Part shown: one piece after another, positions 9,535 to 17,998 of the stretch | Layout: every line of letters begins with the position of its first letter | How positions within the stretch are numbered: the stretch's first letter is position 1 | NCBI RefSeq assembly: GCF_003219815.1 | Contig: NZ_QJVD01000021.1 | Coordinates: 1-64,000 of the forward strand | Source: Arthrobacter livingstonensis | GTDB lineage: Bacteria; Actinomycetota; Actinomycetes; Actinomycetales; Micrococcaceae | DNA: 64,000 nucleotides | Direction of reading: 5' to 3' | Made by a program: the position numbers and the translations under genes | Notes under the pieces: generated by a model | Told to the model about the DNA's origin: nothing | Seen by the model: the letters and a program-made list of their open reading frames with translations, nothing else | Database searches by the model: none

Positions 9535-10065
9535 GCGCCAAACGGGCAGCCCTCAAACGTGCTGCCGGAACAAGTGGCATGGCACTTGGTCGCGGATAAA
9601 TGACGTCCCGCCGAAAGCGGCAGATTGTTGGGCGATTCCGGTCTGCCTGAGGGTTCTGATTTTGCATGTGGGTGTGAAATTCTGCCCGCTGGCCGTGTGG
9701 CGGTTGTCGGTGAAGGGTTCCACGCCGGTCACGGTGGTGCTGGTTTATCATTTGTTTGCGTGAGGAAGGATGGCGGTTTTAGCCTCTGGTGGGCTCAGCG
9801 CCGTGATCTGCTGCAGGCCTTTGATCAGAAGTTGCACCAGCTGTGGCGGGACGCGATCCGTGATGCTCCGAGTCTGTCCATCCCCTCCTGCTGGAAACCG
9901 GCCCTTACCCCCACATGTCACTACGCTTCGTTGGTTGGACGGAGTGTGGATGATCCGGTGAAAACATTTGAAAAAGAATTTTGGTTCTGCACCGTGAGGT
10001 TTTACCCGTGAGATACGCCTTAGCTATGTAAGCACGATCACGAATCCCACGAGGAGATGTTTCCC
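9535..10065. other. 530-bp gap, possible remnant sequence
   Basis: No supported gene. The stretch has open frames on both strands but no recognisable domain or ribosome site. Its G/T-rich composition differs from the neighbouring genes, so decayed mobile DNA is possible. The Asp23 operon promoter must lie near its right end. Confidence 0.35.
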
Positions 10066-10569
10066 ATGACAGAGGCACCCAGAACCCCCAGCAACTCCGG
10101 CGGCGTCATGGCCACCCCGGAGGAGCAGAAGCGCAACGATCCGCAAAAGCAGCCCAAGACGATGGATTCACTGCACACCGAACGTGGGGACACCACGATC
10201 GAGGAAACTGTGGTGCAAAAACTCGCTGGCATGGCCACCCGCGAGGTTCCTGGGGTGTACGCGATGGGCAGTGCGGGTCGCCGGGCCTTTAGTGCGTTGA
10301 CTGAACGAATCCCCGGTTCACAGACGAATGTTAGCGGCGGTGTCAGCGTGGAAAAGGGCGAACGCCAGACTGCCATTGATGTCACCATTGTCATCGAATA
10401 CGGAGTCTCCGTGGTCGAAGTCAGCCAGGGAATCCGCCGCAACGTCATCCAGTCAGTGGAACACGCCACCGGACTGGAAGTACTGGAAGTGAACATCAAT
10501 GTCACCGATGTGCACCTGCCTGATGACGACCAGCAGGACCAGCAGGACCAGAAGACCGATCTTCAGTAA
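10066..10569 (+). CDS. Asp23/Gls24 family envelope-stress protein
   Basis: A 167-residue protein whose middle carries the Asp23 domain (TIEETVVQKLAGMATREVPGV, then VSVEKGERQTAIDVTIVIEYG and a conserved IRRNVIQSVEHATGLEVLEVNI). The C-terminus is Asp/Gln-rich. ATG 10066 is preferred over ATG 10057 because GAGGAG lies nine bases before it. Asp23 proteins coat the membrane through AmaP and respond to cell-wall stress. This is the first gene of a six-gene operon that also encodes AmaP. Confidence 0.9.
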   Translation: MTEAPRTPSNSGGVMATPEEQKRNDPQKQPKTMDSLHTERGDTTIEETVVQKLAGMATREVPGVYAMGSAGRRAFSALTERIPGSQTNVSGGVSVEKGERQTAIDVTIVIEYGVSVVEVSQGIRRNVIQSVEHATGLEVLEVNINVTDVHLPDDDQQDQQDQKTDLQ

Positions 10570-10633
10570 TTACAGTGACACCGGGCAGGAATTCCCTACC
10601 CGGGAAGGAAAATAGGGTCCGGTGAGGAAAAGG

Positions 10634-10819
10634 ATGACTATGTCTACTACACGTTGGTGCCTAACCATAGGTCTGGTGCTGGGAATTGTTTTGGGCTTCG
10701 GCGGGTGGTGGGCGCTGGTGGCCGCCGTCGTTCTTGGCTTCATCGGCCTGATTGTTGGCCGGGTTGCCGAGGGGAAGTTGGATATGCAGGCCCTGTTCGG
10801 TCGGGCATCGAGTCGATGA
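10634..10819 (+). CDS. DUF2273-like small membrane protein
   Basis: A protein of about 61 residues with two hydrophobic helices, (LTIGLVLGIVLGFGGWW) and (ALVAAVVLGFIGLIVG), and a short polar tail with GKLDMQALFG. Small DUF2273 proteins regularly sit between asp23 and amaP genes. ATG 10634 or ATG 10640 could start it; GGTGAGG lies upstream. The stop overlaps the next gene's ATG, so they are coupled. Confidence 0.75.
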   Translation: MTMSTTRWCLTIGLVLGIVLGFGGWWALVAAVVLGFIGLIVGRVAEGKLDMQALFGRASSR

Positions 10820-11238
10820 CATCCCCAGGAGCCCACATCCGCCCGGTAACTGTGGGCGGTGCCGATGACGTGACGTTCGCCGAGATGGCGTCGCGAGGGC
10901 AAACCGTACTGGCAGATAAGGTGATCGAAAAGATTGCCGGACAGGTCGCCAGGGACGAATCCTCCGCTGGCGGTTCTTCCGGAGGCTTCCTGGGTATCGG
11001 CGCCCATGCGGACCTCTCCGCACGACCCCAAGCGACCGCTGAGCTTAGCGGCAACATCGCCACTCTTAGTGTGGAAGTCGGGATGGTGTATCCGGCGCCG
11101 CTGCGCCAGGCAACCGAGGAACTACGCCGACGGATCAGGACGCGGGTGACGGAGTTGACCGGGGTTGACGTGCGTCAGGTAGACATCAAGGTCTCATGGC
11201 TGACCACCGACACCGCCGGAGGAAGGAAAATGCTATGA
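10816..11238 (+). CDS. Second Asp23/Gls24 family protein
   Basis: This 140-residue protein has an Asp23 domain (VIEKIAGQVARDE, then LSVEVGMVYPAPLRQATEELRRRI and VTELTGVDVRQVDIKVSWL). The start ATG at 10816 overlaps the upstream TGA (ATGA), and its own stop overlaps the next ATG the same way. Paired Asp23 paralogues in one operon are common in Actinobacteria. It contains a Gly/Ser-rich insert (about 43-56). Confidence 0.88.
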   Translation: MTSPGAHIRPVTVGGADDVTFAEMASRGQTVLADKVIEKIAGQVARDESSAGGSSGGFLGIGAHADLSARPQATAELSGNIATLSVEVGMVYPAPLRQATEELRRRIRTRVTELTGVDVRQVDIKVSWLTTDTAGGRKML

Positions 11239-11822
11239 GTCGGCACAACGAACGTTCAACCCGCCTGCGGCACCGGCCCAGCCGTACCGTTCCAGCACTC
11301 ATCGTCAGCCTTGTCCTTCTTGCCCTTAGCGTTGCGTTGGTGTGGTTATCCATTGCACGGCTGGTCAACGGTCACTGGCCCACCCTTTTGCAGGGACCAC
11401 GAGACTGGCTCAACTCGCTGGCATGGAGCGCCCCCTCCATCTGGGGAATTGGCATGGTCGCCGCCCTGGTGGGTGTGATCTTGTTACTGTGCGCCATCAT
11501 TCCGGGAGGGTTCAGTGCCCTGGAAGTGCATGACTCCGGGCGCAGTTCAGGGGAACTGGCGTCACCCGTGCGGGAGCAAGAAACAGTGATGACCCGCCGT
11601 GCGGTCGCCCGCCTGGCTAAGGCACAGTGCGAACAGATAGATGGTGTCGGTTCGGCGTCGGCAACAGCAACCGCCCGGAGGGTGCATCTCAGCATCCAAA
11701 CGCCCCTGCATGAACACGGTGACTTGGGTACCCGGATCACTGCCAGCGTCCGGGCCCGCTTGGAGGAAACGGGGCTAGAACCGGTCCCGCGAATCACCGC
11801 CACCGTCCATTCCCGGCGCTGA
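11235..11822 (+). CDS. DUF6286-like membrane protein of the Asp23 operon
   Basis: A 195-residue protein with a basic N-terminus, two transmembrane helices (about residues 18-40 and 65-88) and a C-terminal cytoplasmic domain resembling AmaP/Asp23-associated domains (MTRRAVARLAKAQCEQIDGVGS... VRARLEETGLEP). The ATG at 11235 has GGAGGAAGG upstream and overlaps the previous stop. It is probably a second membrane anchor for the Asp23-type proteins. The exact role is unknown. Confidence 0.75.
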   Translation: MSRHNERSTRLRHRPSRTVPALIVSLVLLALSVALVWLSIARLVNGHWPTLLQGPRDWLNSLAWSAPSIWGIGMVAALVGVILLLCAIIPGGFSALEVHDSGRSSGELASPVREQETVMTRRAVARLAKAQCEQIDGVGSASATATARRVHLSIQTPLHEHGDLGTRITASVRARLEETGLEPVPRITATVHSRR

Positions 11823-11870
11823 GACCATGCCCGTACCTGCACAACCCAAATTATTGAAGGAAGGATTCCG

Positions 11871-12488
11871 ATGAGACAGACCGCAGGAACTATAAACCGC
11901 ATCTGGTTGGCTATTTTGGGTGTGCTGGTCCTGATCGCTGGCATCGCCTTGCTCTTTCAGGCCGGCGGCCAGTTGCACCGCTTCCTCCAGAGCGCCCCAT
12001 CAGGAACCCGTGTTGTTACCGGAGATTTGCATGCCTTCTTCGCCGCGTCGGCGGTGGTGTCCGTCCTGCTGATCGTCGGAGTCATTGCCGGGGTGCTGGG
12101 ACTGCTGTGGATGATCGCCCAGATCCCGCGGAAGAATGCGGCAGGGACCTACCGCCTGCAGGGCCATGACGCCGGCGGCTTCACCGTCTGTGACCCCGCC
12201 GTCCTGGCCGGCGCAGTTGAAAACCAGGTCAACATCCTCCCCGGTGTTGTTGCCGCCTCCGCGATGCTGCGCGGCAGCGCCAATGCCCCGGACCTGACCC
12301 TGAAGGTCACGGTCAACGACAGGGCCAACATCCAGGACCTCATCCACCGTATCGATTCCACCATTTTGCTGGACCTCGCGAACGCGTTGGAAGCACCGTT
12401 ACAGCGCGCCCGACTGCAAGTTGACGTCAGCGGACGAACCCAACGCACGGGAACCGTGGTGCAGTCCACGGGCACGGTAGTTGGATAG
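11871..12488 (+). CDS. amaP: Alkaline-shock membrane anchor AmaP
   Basis: This 205-residue protein has two N-terminal transmembrane helices (about 9-30 and 58-80) and an AmaP-type cytoplasmic domain ending in a Pro/Gln-poor, Thr-rich tail. AmaP anchors Asp23 at the membrane. AAGGAAGG precedes the ATG. It lies 48 bp after the DUF6286-like gene in the same direction, and its cytoplasmic domain parallels that protein's. Confidence 0.85.
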   Translation: MRQTAGTINRIWLAILGVLVLIAGIALLFQAGGQLHRFLQSAPSGTRVVTGDLHAFFAASAVVSVLLIVGVIAGVLGLLWMIAQIPRKNAAGTYRLQGHDAGGFTVCDPAVLAGAVENQVNILPGVVAASAMLRGSANAPDLTLKVTVNDRANIQDLIHRIDSTILLDLANALEAPLQRARLQVDVSGRTQRTGTVVQSTGTVVG

Positions 12489-12581
12489 AAAGGCGGCTTG
12501 GATCGTCCTCTGAACACCCACCATCATCCATCGAACATAGCCCGGGCAGCGACGCTCGTTGTCCCGGTCAAAGGAGCAGTC

Positions 12582-12827
12582 ATGAAAGCAAAAGTCACGT
12601 TTCTCGCTGGAATGGCCACCGGGTATGTTCTCGGTGCCAAGGCCGGTACACAACGCTACGAGGAACTCAAGCACGTTGCCGCGAAGCTATGGCGCAGCGA
12701 ACCCGTGCAGGGGAGTGTGTCTGTCGTGGAGGACACGCTAGGGAAGGATGCGGCCAAGACTTCCAAAAAGGTGAAAGCCAAGGTGGCCCGCGGTCTTCGT
12801 CGCCGTGCCAAAAAAGCACGCCGGTGA
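12582..12827 (+). CDS. YtxH-like small protein
   Basis: An 81-residue protein beginning with the YtxH-type hydrophobic segment (TFLAGMATGYVLGAKAG), followed by an amphipathic helix and a very basic C-terminus (KKVKAKVARGLRRRAKKARR). AAAGGAG is eight bases upstream of ATG 12582. It closes the Asp23/AmaP operon. YtxH proteins are stress-related; the basic tail could bind nucleic acid or the membrane surface. Confidence 0.75.
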   Translation: MKAKVTFLAGMATGYVLGAKAGTQRYEELKHVAAKLWRSEPVQGSVSVVEDTLGKDAAKTSKKVKAKVARGLRRRAKKARR

Positions 12828-12979
12828 CAGATAGGGGACCGGTCACAGCCCCACGGATTCGGACATGCTGACTCGACCCAATGCGGGTCGCAAGAGCATT
12901 GACCACCCTGCAGATGCCCGGAATCCGTGGACGCTCGGAGCCCTGCCGCACTGGTCAATAAATGCGGCCCGTGGTAGTA

Positions 12980-13927
12980 GGGCGTGTCTCCCAATGATCT
13001 GACTGATGCATCGGCAGGACGGAGGAATGAACCCTCGCTACGCCGTCTTGTCCGATGCCCAGTGGAAACAAATTGCCCCACTGATGCCTGAATCCGAGGG
13101 GAAGTTGGGCCGTCCGTTCAAGGATCACCGCCTCATGGCAGAGGGAATCATCTACCGGTACCGGGCCGGCATCCCTTGGCGGGACCTGCCGCCGCATTTC
13201 GGGCCGTGGCAGACGGTCTGGAAGCGCCACCGCCGCTACAGTGGCGACGGGACCTGGGACAAGGCCCTTGCCTCCCTGCTGACCCGGGCGGATGCCGCCG
13301 GGCTGATCAATTGGGGGGGGGTCTCGGTGGATTCCACGGTCAACCGTGCCCACCAGCATGGCACCAATCTCCCTCGCCTCACAGGGGGACCTATCGAATG
13401 ACAAGAATTTGCTCGTGGAGCCTGCCGATCACGCCATCGGCCGCTCCCGCGGCGGCCTGACCACCAAAATCCACGCGCTGGTGGACGGCAATCAACGCCC
13501 GCTGGTCCAGCTCCTTGGGCCGGGCCAGGGCGGGGACTCGCCCATGTTCGAGAACCTGATGGAGGCCCTGAGGGTCGAAAGGGAAGGCCGCGGACGGGCG
13601 CGCACCCGCCCGGACCGGGCGATGGCCGACAAAGCCTACTCAGCCAAAGCGATCCGCGCCTACCTGCGGGAGAGGGGCATCGAGTGTGTCATCCCGGAAA
13701 AGGAGGACCAAAAAGCAAACCGACAGCGCAAAGGCTCCGCTGGCGGCAGGCCGGTCCGCTACGACAGGGAAGCCTACAAACGCCGCAACGTGGTCGAGCG
13801 CAGCTTCAACACGCTCAAGCAATGGCAGTCCCTGGCCACCCGGTACGACAAGCTCGCCCTTACCTACCGCTCGACCGTCGTCCTGCAGGCGGTCGTCATC
13901 TGGGCATCCGCATTGGCAGACGCGCCC
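12980..13927 (+). mobile_element. IS5-family (IS427-type) insertion sequence, 948 bp
   Basis: The ends carry imperfect terminal inverted repeats (GGGCGTGTCTCCCAATG at the left; the right end matches in reverse with two differences) and are flanked by TA on both sides, the expected duplication. Inside are two overlapping frames that make up a DDE transposase. It abuts the 3' end of the CAP-like gene at 13927, and a vestige of a related element lies at 15297-15446. Confidence 0.88.
13027..13401 (+). CDS. IS5-family transposase, N-terminal frame (orfA)
   Basis: This 124-residue frame contains the DUF4096-like N-terminus (LSDAQWKQIAPLMPE, GRPFKDHRLMAEGIIYRYR, GIPWRDLPPHFG) and the first catalytic aspartate (VDSTVNRAHQHG). 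It stops at TGA 13399-13401 just after GGPIE. The rest of the enzyme is in the next frame, so a +1 shift near the GAATGA junction is needed, either programmed or a mutation. ATG 13027 has GGAGG very close, and ATG 13006 in the same frame is an alternative start. Confidence 0.85.
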   Translation: MNPRYAVLSDAQWKQIAPLMPESEGKLGRPFKDHRLMAEGIIYRYRAGIPWRDLPPHFGPWQTVWKRHRRYSGDGTWDKALASLLTRADAAGLINWGGVSVDSTVNRAHQHGTNLPRLTGGPIE

Positions 13928-13930
13928 TAG
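13346..13930 (+). CDS. IS5-family transposase, C-terminal catalytic frame (orfB)
   Basis: It contains the rest of the DDE domain: GRSRGGLTTKIHALVD, the second Asp in MADKAYSAKAIRAYL and the Glu in NVVERSFNTLKQWQSLATRYDK. Homology starts at about 13400, right after the orfA stop, so the frame start at 13346 is not the true protein start. The TAG stop lies across the right end of the element and the flanking TA. Confidence 0.85.
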   Translation: MPTSMAPISLASQGDLSNDKNLLVEPADHAIGRSRGGLTTKIHALVDGNQRPLVQLLGPGQGGDSPMFENLMEALRVEREGRGRARTRPDRAMADKAYSAKAIRAYLRERGIECVIPEKEDQKANRQRKGSAGGRPVRYDREAYKRRNVVERSFNTLKQWQSLATRYDKLALTYRSTVVLQAVVIWASALADAP

Positions 13931-15021
13931 GACATTAGACCGGCGAAAATCACGCCGACGTATCTTTCCGATCCTTCGGTATAGACGGCCACCGCAAGAG
14001 TCGTGAAGTCTGCGTCTCGGATTGCGGCGCGAGCTTTCGGATCTGTCAGCAACTCATTGATGGCGAACTCGAGTGACAGGTTCCGAGAGTAGCCGTCGTG
14101 GCTGACTGCGAACAGGACGCCCGGGACGGACGAGAAATTGGTATGAGTTTTATAGCGGGAGGCAGTGCGGGTTTGGTTCATGGTGGTGAGCTTGGCGTTT
14201 GACTTGAACCCCGGCTTTCCTGCTGCTACTCGAGCCGAATTGAAAGCCTTGATGACGGACGCCGTATCAGAGGACGAGTACGTCAACGAGCCGGGCTTCG
14301 GAGCGGCGGCTGGCGCCTTTACCGAGATGAGCAACTTCTGGGTCTTCGCAGCCGTCTTCGTGACCTTCTTGCCTCCTGACGGGTACCAGAAGTTGATCGT
14401 GTCTGTCACCGTGTAGGAGCCGGGCCCCAGCAATACACTGGTGGCGCTGGGGGTGACAACCTTGCCGCTGGCAGTCTTCACGGTCAGCCTGGTACTGGAC
14501 AGGACAGCCGCGGCATCCTTGGAGTACGCAGGGAAGACGCGAACCTTGGCTGCCGAACTGGCAACGGTATAGTTGGGAATCACTTTCGGGTAAACCGATG
14601 GCGCCTTTACCGAGATGAGCAACTTCTGGGTTTTCGCAGCCGTCTTTGTGGCCTTCTTGCCTCCTGACAGGTACCAGAAGTTGATCGTGGTTGTCACAGT
14701 GTAGGAGCCGGGCCCCAGCAATACACTGGTGGCGCTGGGGGTGACAACCTTGCCGCTGGCAGTCTTCACGGTCAGCCTGGTACTGGACAAAACTGCGGTT
14801 GCCGACTTTGTGTACAGCGGCTTCGCTAGGAACTTGGCGGTGCTCGACGCGACGACGGCGTTCGGAATGGAGAGAATGGTGACAGATGGTGTGGGCGTTG
14901 CCGTCTTGGCTGCAGCAGGAGCCTGTGCAGGAGCTGTCGAAGCGATGGCCGCAGATACTCCACCGCCAGAAACGACAGCCGCGAGAACGGCGGCGGTCAA
15001 GACTTTGCCTACAAAATTCAA
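13927..15021 (-). CDS. Secreted protein with two tandem repeats and a CAP-like C-terminal domain
   Basis: The preferred start is TTG 15021, preceded by GGGGGA. TTG 15033 would add four residues. The ~364-residue protein has a signal peptide (VLTAAVLAAVVSGGGVSAAIA), an Ala/Pro/Thr-rich linker, two repeats of 96-residue period (each with SSTRLTVKTASGKVVTPSA and LLGPGSYTVT) and a C-terminal region (about 255-364) resembling a degenerate CAP/SCP domain (FNSARVAAGKPGF, HDGYSRNLSLEFAIN). The stop codon coincides with the boundary of the IS5-type element. It is likely a cell-surface protein; function unknown. Confidence 0.7.
   Translation of the reverse strand: MNFVGKVLTAAVLAAVVSGGGVSAAIASTAPAQAPAAAKTATPTPSVTILSIPNAVVASSTAKFLAKPLYTKSATAVLSSTRLTVKTASGKVVTPSATSVLLGPGSYTVTTTINFWYLSGGKKATKTAAKTQKLLISVKAPSVYPKVIPNYTVASSAAKVRVFPAYSKDAAAVLSSTRLTVKTASGKVVTPSATSVLLGPGSYTVTDTINFWYPSGGKKVTKTAAKTQKLLISVKAPAAAPKPGSLTYSSSDTASVIKAFNSARVAAGKPGFKSNAKLTTMNQTRTASRYKTHTNFSSVPGVLFAVSHDGYSRNLSLEFAINELLTDPKARAAIRDADFTTLAVAVYTEGSERYVGVIFAGLMS
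14311..14505. repeat. Intragenic direct repeat, copy 1
   Basis: About 195 bp nearly identical at DNA level to 14599-14793, with a period of 288 bp (96 codons). It encodes the second of the two extracellular repeats of the CAP-like protein. Confidence 0.8.
14599..14793. repeat. Intragenic direct repeat, copy 2
   Basis: Partner of 14311-14505, offset by exactly 288 bp. The few differences between copies suggest a recent duplication or ongoing gene conversion. Confidence 0.8.
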
Positions 15022-15296
15022 ATGTTCCCCCAATAGTAGGTGCTTACGATACCACGTCCGCTGAGGAGGTATTCCGCGGCACCGTTACCAGCGTGTTGTG
15101 GCCGGCATGATCGGGCTCGACCTGCGATATGGCACCGCCAGCTTCAAATTCTCACCCCAATGCACTCTGCCCAGTCCGACGTCCACATTTCTTCTCGTCC
15201 TCCGAAACCTTCCTTCACTAACAATTAGTTAGGGTGTGCCTCCTGACCGGTCGTTTCGGGGTTTGACATAATTTCGGGGTGTCTTCTCGCTAAGCC

Positions 15297-15446
15297 AACT
15301 CCGCAAGGTCGTGGAGCGCAGCCTAGACTCCATGAAGCAATGGCGCGGACTGGCTACACGCTACGACAAGCCTGCCCCAACCCACCGGTCAGCCGCCGTC
15401 CTCCAAGCGGCCGTCATCTCGGCCACCGCATTAAGGAGACACGCCC
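15297..15446 (+). mobile_element. 3' vestige of an IS5/IS427-type element
   Basis: The frame reads RKVVERSLDSMKQWRGLATRY, VLQAAVISATAL and so on, closely matching the last 50 residues of the transposase at 13.9 kb. It ends in an inverted repeat (GGAGACACGCCC) followed by TAG, as in the intact copy. The rest of the element is missing. Confidence 0.8.
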
Positions 15447-15769
15447 TAGGCCCCCGCCCTGGATATTTCCGGCCGGCCTAGTCCAATGACTGAAAGAATA
15501 ATTGCGAGAGTTGGCCACGCTATTTGAAACCCTCCACCTAGAACTGCATTGCTTTCGCTCGTGTTGGCTTTTGTGGGCACTCTGACTCTCAGTCGCATTT
15601 CGTCAGATTAGCCGAACTTCGATAGCCGTGGCAGAAGGTGTCCCTGGCGTATCCAGCTGACGGGCCTAATTTGATGTCCTCCATGGCCGGCTGACGGCTG
15701 GGCATTCCAGGCTTGAGGGGTGTCCGCTGGCGGTAGATGGGATCGGGTGGGTTCGTTTGTGCCAGGGCT

Positions 15770-16020
15770 CGGCTACCGGGCCGCGGTAGCGGAACGGGGT
15801 GTGCGAAGGCGAGTTGGAGAACGCGGACGAAGACGAGGCGCGGGCATGAGGATTTGCGGCGGTTGAAACGGAAGACGAACTCATCGCGGTATGCCTGCAA
15901 GTGCGCATTGCCGATGGCTCCTTGGTGTGTGCCCAACATCCATCGTTTGACGAACGAGATGACCCGGTGGAGCGGTGGCAGCAGTGCCCCCGGATCCTCA
16001 CCACGCGCACGGGGTGCGCG
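15770..16020 (-). pseudogene. IS1595/ISXO2-type transposase remnant
   Basis: Translated on the minus strand, this stretch contains ARGEDPGALLPPLHRVISF, then VKRWMLGTHQGAIGN, LQAYRDEFVFRFNRRKS and LVFVRVLQLAFA. That is the C-terminal DDE region of ISXO2-like transposases, where the RWLLGTHQG and FRFNRR motifs are conserved. The upstream zinc-ribbon and catalytic parts are missing. It is a decayed fragment left of the integrase module. Confidence 0.75.
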
Positions 16021-16118
16021 TTGACTGCGAGATTTGGGAGACTTGTCGCCCGAGACTCTCCAGGCCATCATCGAGGTCCTGGATCGTGACCTTGCCCTGC
16101 ATCCCGTGGCGGAGGCGG

Positions 16119-16442
16119 CTAACGATTCAGTAGATAGTCCCTAAGCGCCTCTACCAGTTCGTCGACGCGGTTAAGATCGACCGAATAGCGTGGCGCCCGG
16201 CCGTGCCGCTGGCCTCGGATGGTGTCGACTATGATGACCCCGGAATCTTCGAGCACGAGGAGATGTTTTGCCACGCTCGCCTCGCTGGCACTTACGGCTT
16301 CAACGATGTCCCCGCGTCTCACGGGACCATGATCATTCAAGTAGCGAATGATTTCGTTGTGCCCGCGATTACCGAAAGCCCCCGTTGCGGCTTCCACATC
16401 GGCCGTCCACGCAGGGCCCTCTGGGTGCACGATCTTTGGCAT
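16119..16442 (-). CDS. ArsR-like winged-helix regulator (element copy 1)
   Basis: A 107-residue protein with a winged helix (IIRYLNDHGPVRRGDIVEA, then EASVAKHLLVLEDSGVI) and a HGRAPRYSVD wing. AAGGAG precedes the ATG and overlaps the integrase stop, so it is the third gene of the excisionase-integrase operon. It is clearly related to the protein at 23118-23441 (shared FGNRxxNEIxRYL, HLLVLExxGVI, HGRAPRYS). It probably controls excision or transfer; no metal-binding cysteines are visible. Confidence 0.85.
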   Translation of the reverse strand: MPKIVHPEGPAWTADVEAATGAFGNRGHNEIIRYLNDHGPVRRGDIVEAVSASEASVAKHLLVLEDSGVIIVDTIRGQRHGRAPRYSVDLNRVDELVEALRDYLLNR

Positions 16443-16446
16443 GGTC

Positions 16447-17694
16447 CTATTCTCCTTCCGTTGTCCACAGACTTACATCGGACGGCTCGTCAGCAGCAAA
16501 TATGACGCCTGGCACTTCCTTGGGCTGTGATCGACCAAAGGCTTGCAGAACCTCGGTATTGTCCGGCGCCTGATGCGTTTTCTGGACGTAGTGCTTGCTG
16601 GTGATCTTTTCGCTTGAGTGGCCGAGCTGCGCCGTGGCAGCGGCCATGCCCTGGGTGTTGGCCAGAATGGTACCGACGGATTTCCGAAAAGTATGCGGCG
16701 TCACCCATTCGAAACCGATGGCCGTCCGTGCATCCCGCCATTGCTTACGGAAGCCGTTGGGATCACGAATCGTCCCCACACTGGAAGCGAAGACCAGCCC
16801 CAGAACATTCGATCGGGCCGTGTCGGCCTGACGCCGGCGCAGCATCTCCACAGCAAAGAGTGGCAGGAAGTACCGCTGTCTGGAATTGGCGCTCTTGGGA
16901 TGGTCTTGAATGATCAGCCCGTTCTTTCCCCGAAGATTGATGATGGTCCCGTTGACAGCCACCGTTGGCTTGTCGGCATCAAGGTCGACGTCGACCCATC
17001 TGATCGCCAGCGCTTCGCCTATACGGACCCCCGTGGCCAGCATGATGTCCACAACGTCCAGGACGTCCTTTTCATGGAGTCCGTTGGGACCCCCGGTCGG
17101 TTGTTGCCACGCATGGACGTCGCGACGAAGTTTAACGGCTTCATCCAAGGTAAGGGCTCTGACCTCCTTGGTGGAGATGGGGATCCGTGCGACTTCCCTG
17201 AGTGGATTCGCGCTTAGGGCACCGTGGCGGGTGGCGAGACTCAACATGCCGGACAGGATGGTCTTGCACATCTTGGCTGTCGAATTGCCGTTTTTGGTGC
17301 GAACAGTCTTGAGGAACCTATCCAATGAATTCACAGTGGCTTCCCTGATCGTGAGGTCTCCCACGCCCGGCAGGATGTATGTGTTGATGATTTCGCGATA
17401 CCTTCTACTGGTATTGGCGGCGCGGTCCAGGTCTTCAAACTCCGCCCACCAGATCTTGGAAAGTTCCAACAATTGCATGTCGGGGCTGATTTCTTCCTCA
17501 TTGACAGGGACAAGAAGTGTGAGCCTGTGGATGAGGGCTGCTTCTGCTTTCGGGCCGGAGGCTCCCTGCGCTTCGTAGAGGCGCATTTTGCCGTCAAAGG
17601 AGCGGAACTTGGCGCGTGCACGCCAGATCTTAGGTTTCAGCTGGGTTCGATGTATTTTTCCCCATGTCCCCAACTGTGTCCGTTTTCTAGGCAA
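16447..17694 (-). CDS. Tyrosine recombinase integrase
   Basis: This 415-residue phage-type integrase has an N-terminal arm/core-binding region (about 75-165) and a catalytic domain with R224 (TGVRIGEAL), H334 and R337 (TPHTFRKS), H359 (LGHSS) and Y369 (KHYV). I chose TTG 17694 because GGAGG sits six bases before it; ATG 17724 would overlap the excisionase gene by more. It integrates and, with the excisionase, excises the element. The catalytic set is complete. Confidence 0.92.
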   Translation of the reverse strand: MPRKRTQLGTWGKIHRTQLKPKIWRARAKFRSFDGKMRLYEAQGASGPKAEAALIHRLTLLVPVNEEEISPDMQLLELSKIWWAEFEDLDRAANTSRRYREIINTYILPGVGDLTIREATVNSLDRFLKTVRTKNGNSTAKMCKTILSGMLSLATRHGALSANPLREVARIPISTKEVRALTLDEAVKLRRDVHAWQQPTGGPNGLHEKDVLDVVDIMLATGVRIGEALAIRWVDVDLDADKPTVAVNGTIINLRGKNGLIIQDHPKSANSRQRYFLPLFAVEMLRRRQADTARSNVLGLVFASSVGTIRDPNGFRKQWRDARTAIGFEWVTPHTFRKSVGTILANTQGMAAATAQLGHSSEKITSKHYVQKTHQAPDNTEVLQAFGRSQPKEVPGVIFAADEPSDVSLWTTEGE

Positions 17695-17914
17695 AGTGGT
17701 CCTCCGTGGAGGCAATCCATTCATTGAAGTCAGTGCGGCTGATGCGGAGGTGCCGGCCAATGCGATGAGCCTTCGGGCCGAGGTGCTTGACGCGCCACTG
17801 GTAGAAAGTCTGTTCCGGAATTTGCAGTTCCCTGCAGATGTCCTTCGGCGTCAACCACTCCTCAACCAAGCCGGCCTCAGCGGTGGAAGTATCGGGCTTT
17901 AGTTGCTGGGTCAT
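17687..17914 (-). CDS. xis: Excisionase/AlpA-type MerR-like HTH protein
   Basis: A 75-residue protein with a MerR-like helix-turn-helix typical of excisionases: WLTPKDICRELQIPEQTFYQWR, then a wing and GRHLRISRTDFNEWI. Its stop overlaps the TTG start of the integrase by several bases, so translation is coupled. Excisionases bind and bend DNA at the attachment site to favour excision. Confidence 0.88.
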   Translation of the reverse strand: MTQQLKPDTSTAEAGLVEEWLTPKDICRELQIPEQTFYQWRVKHLGPKAHRIGRHLRISRTDFNEWIASTEDHFA

Positions 17915-17998
17915 CGGAATGTCCTTTGAGAGATGAATATCTTGTTATTGGTCATTCCGGGCTGGAACGACATGGCCATCGGGCGGTACTTGGAATGC

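Noticed and set aside
16119-16442. Metal-sensing ArsR regulator
   Set aside because: The winged helix fits ArsR, but the usual metal-binding cysteines are absent, so only a DNA-binding role is claimed.
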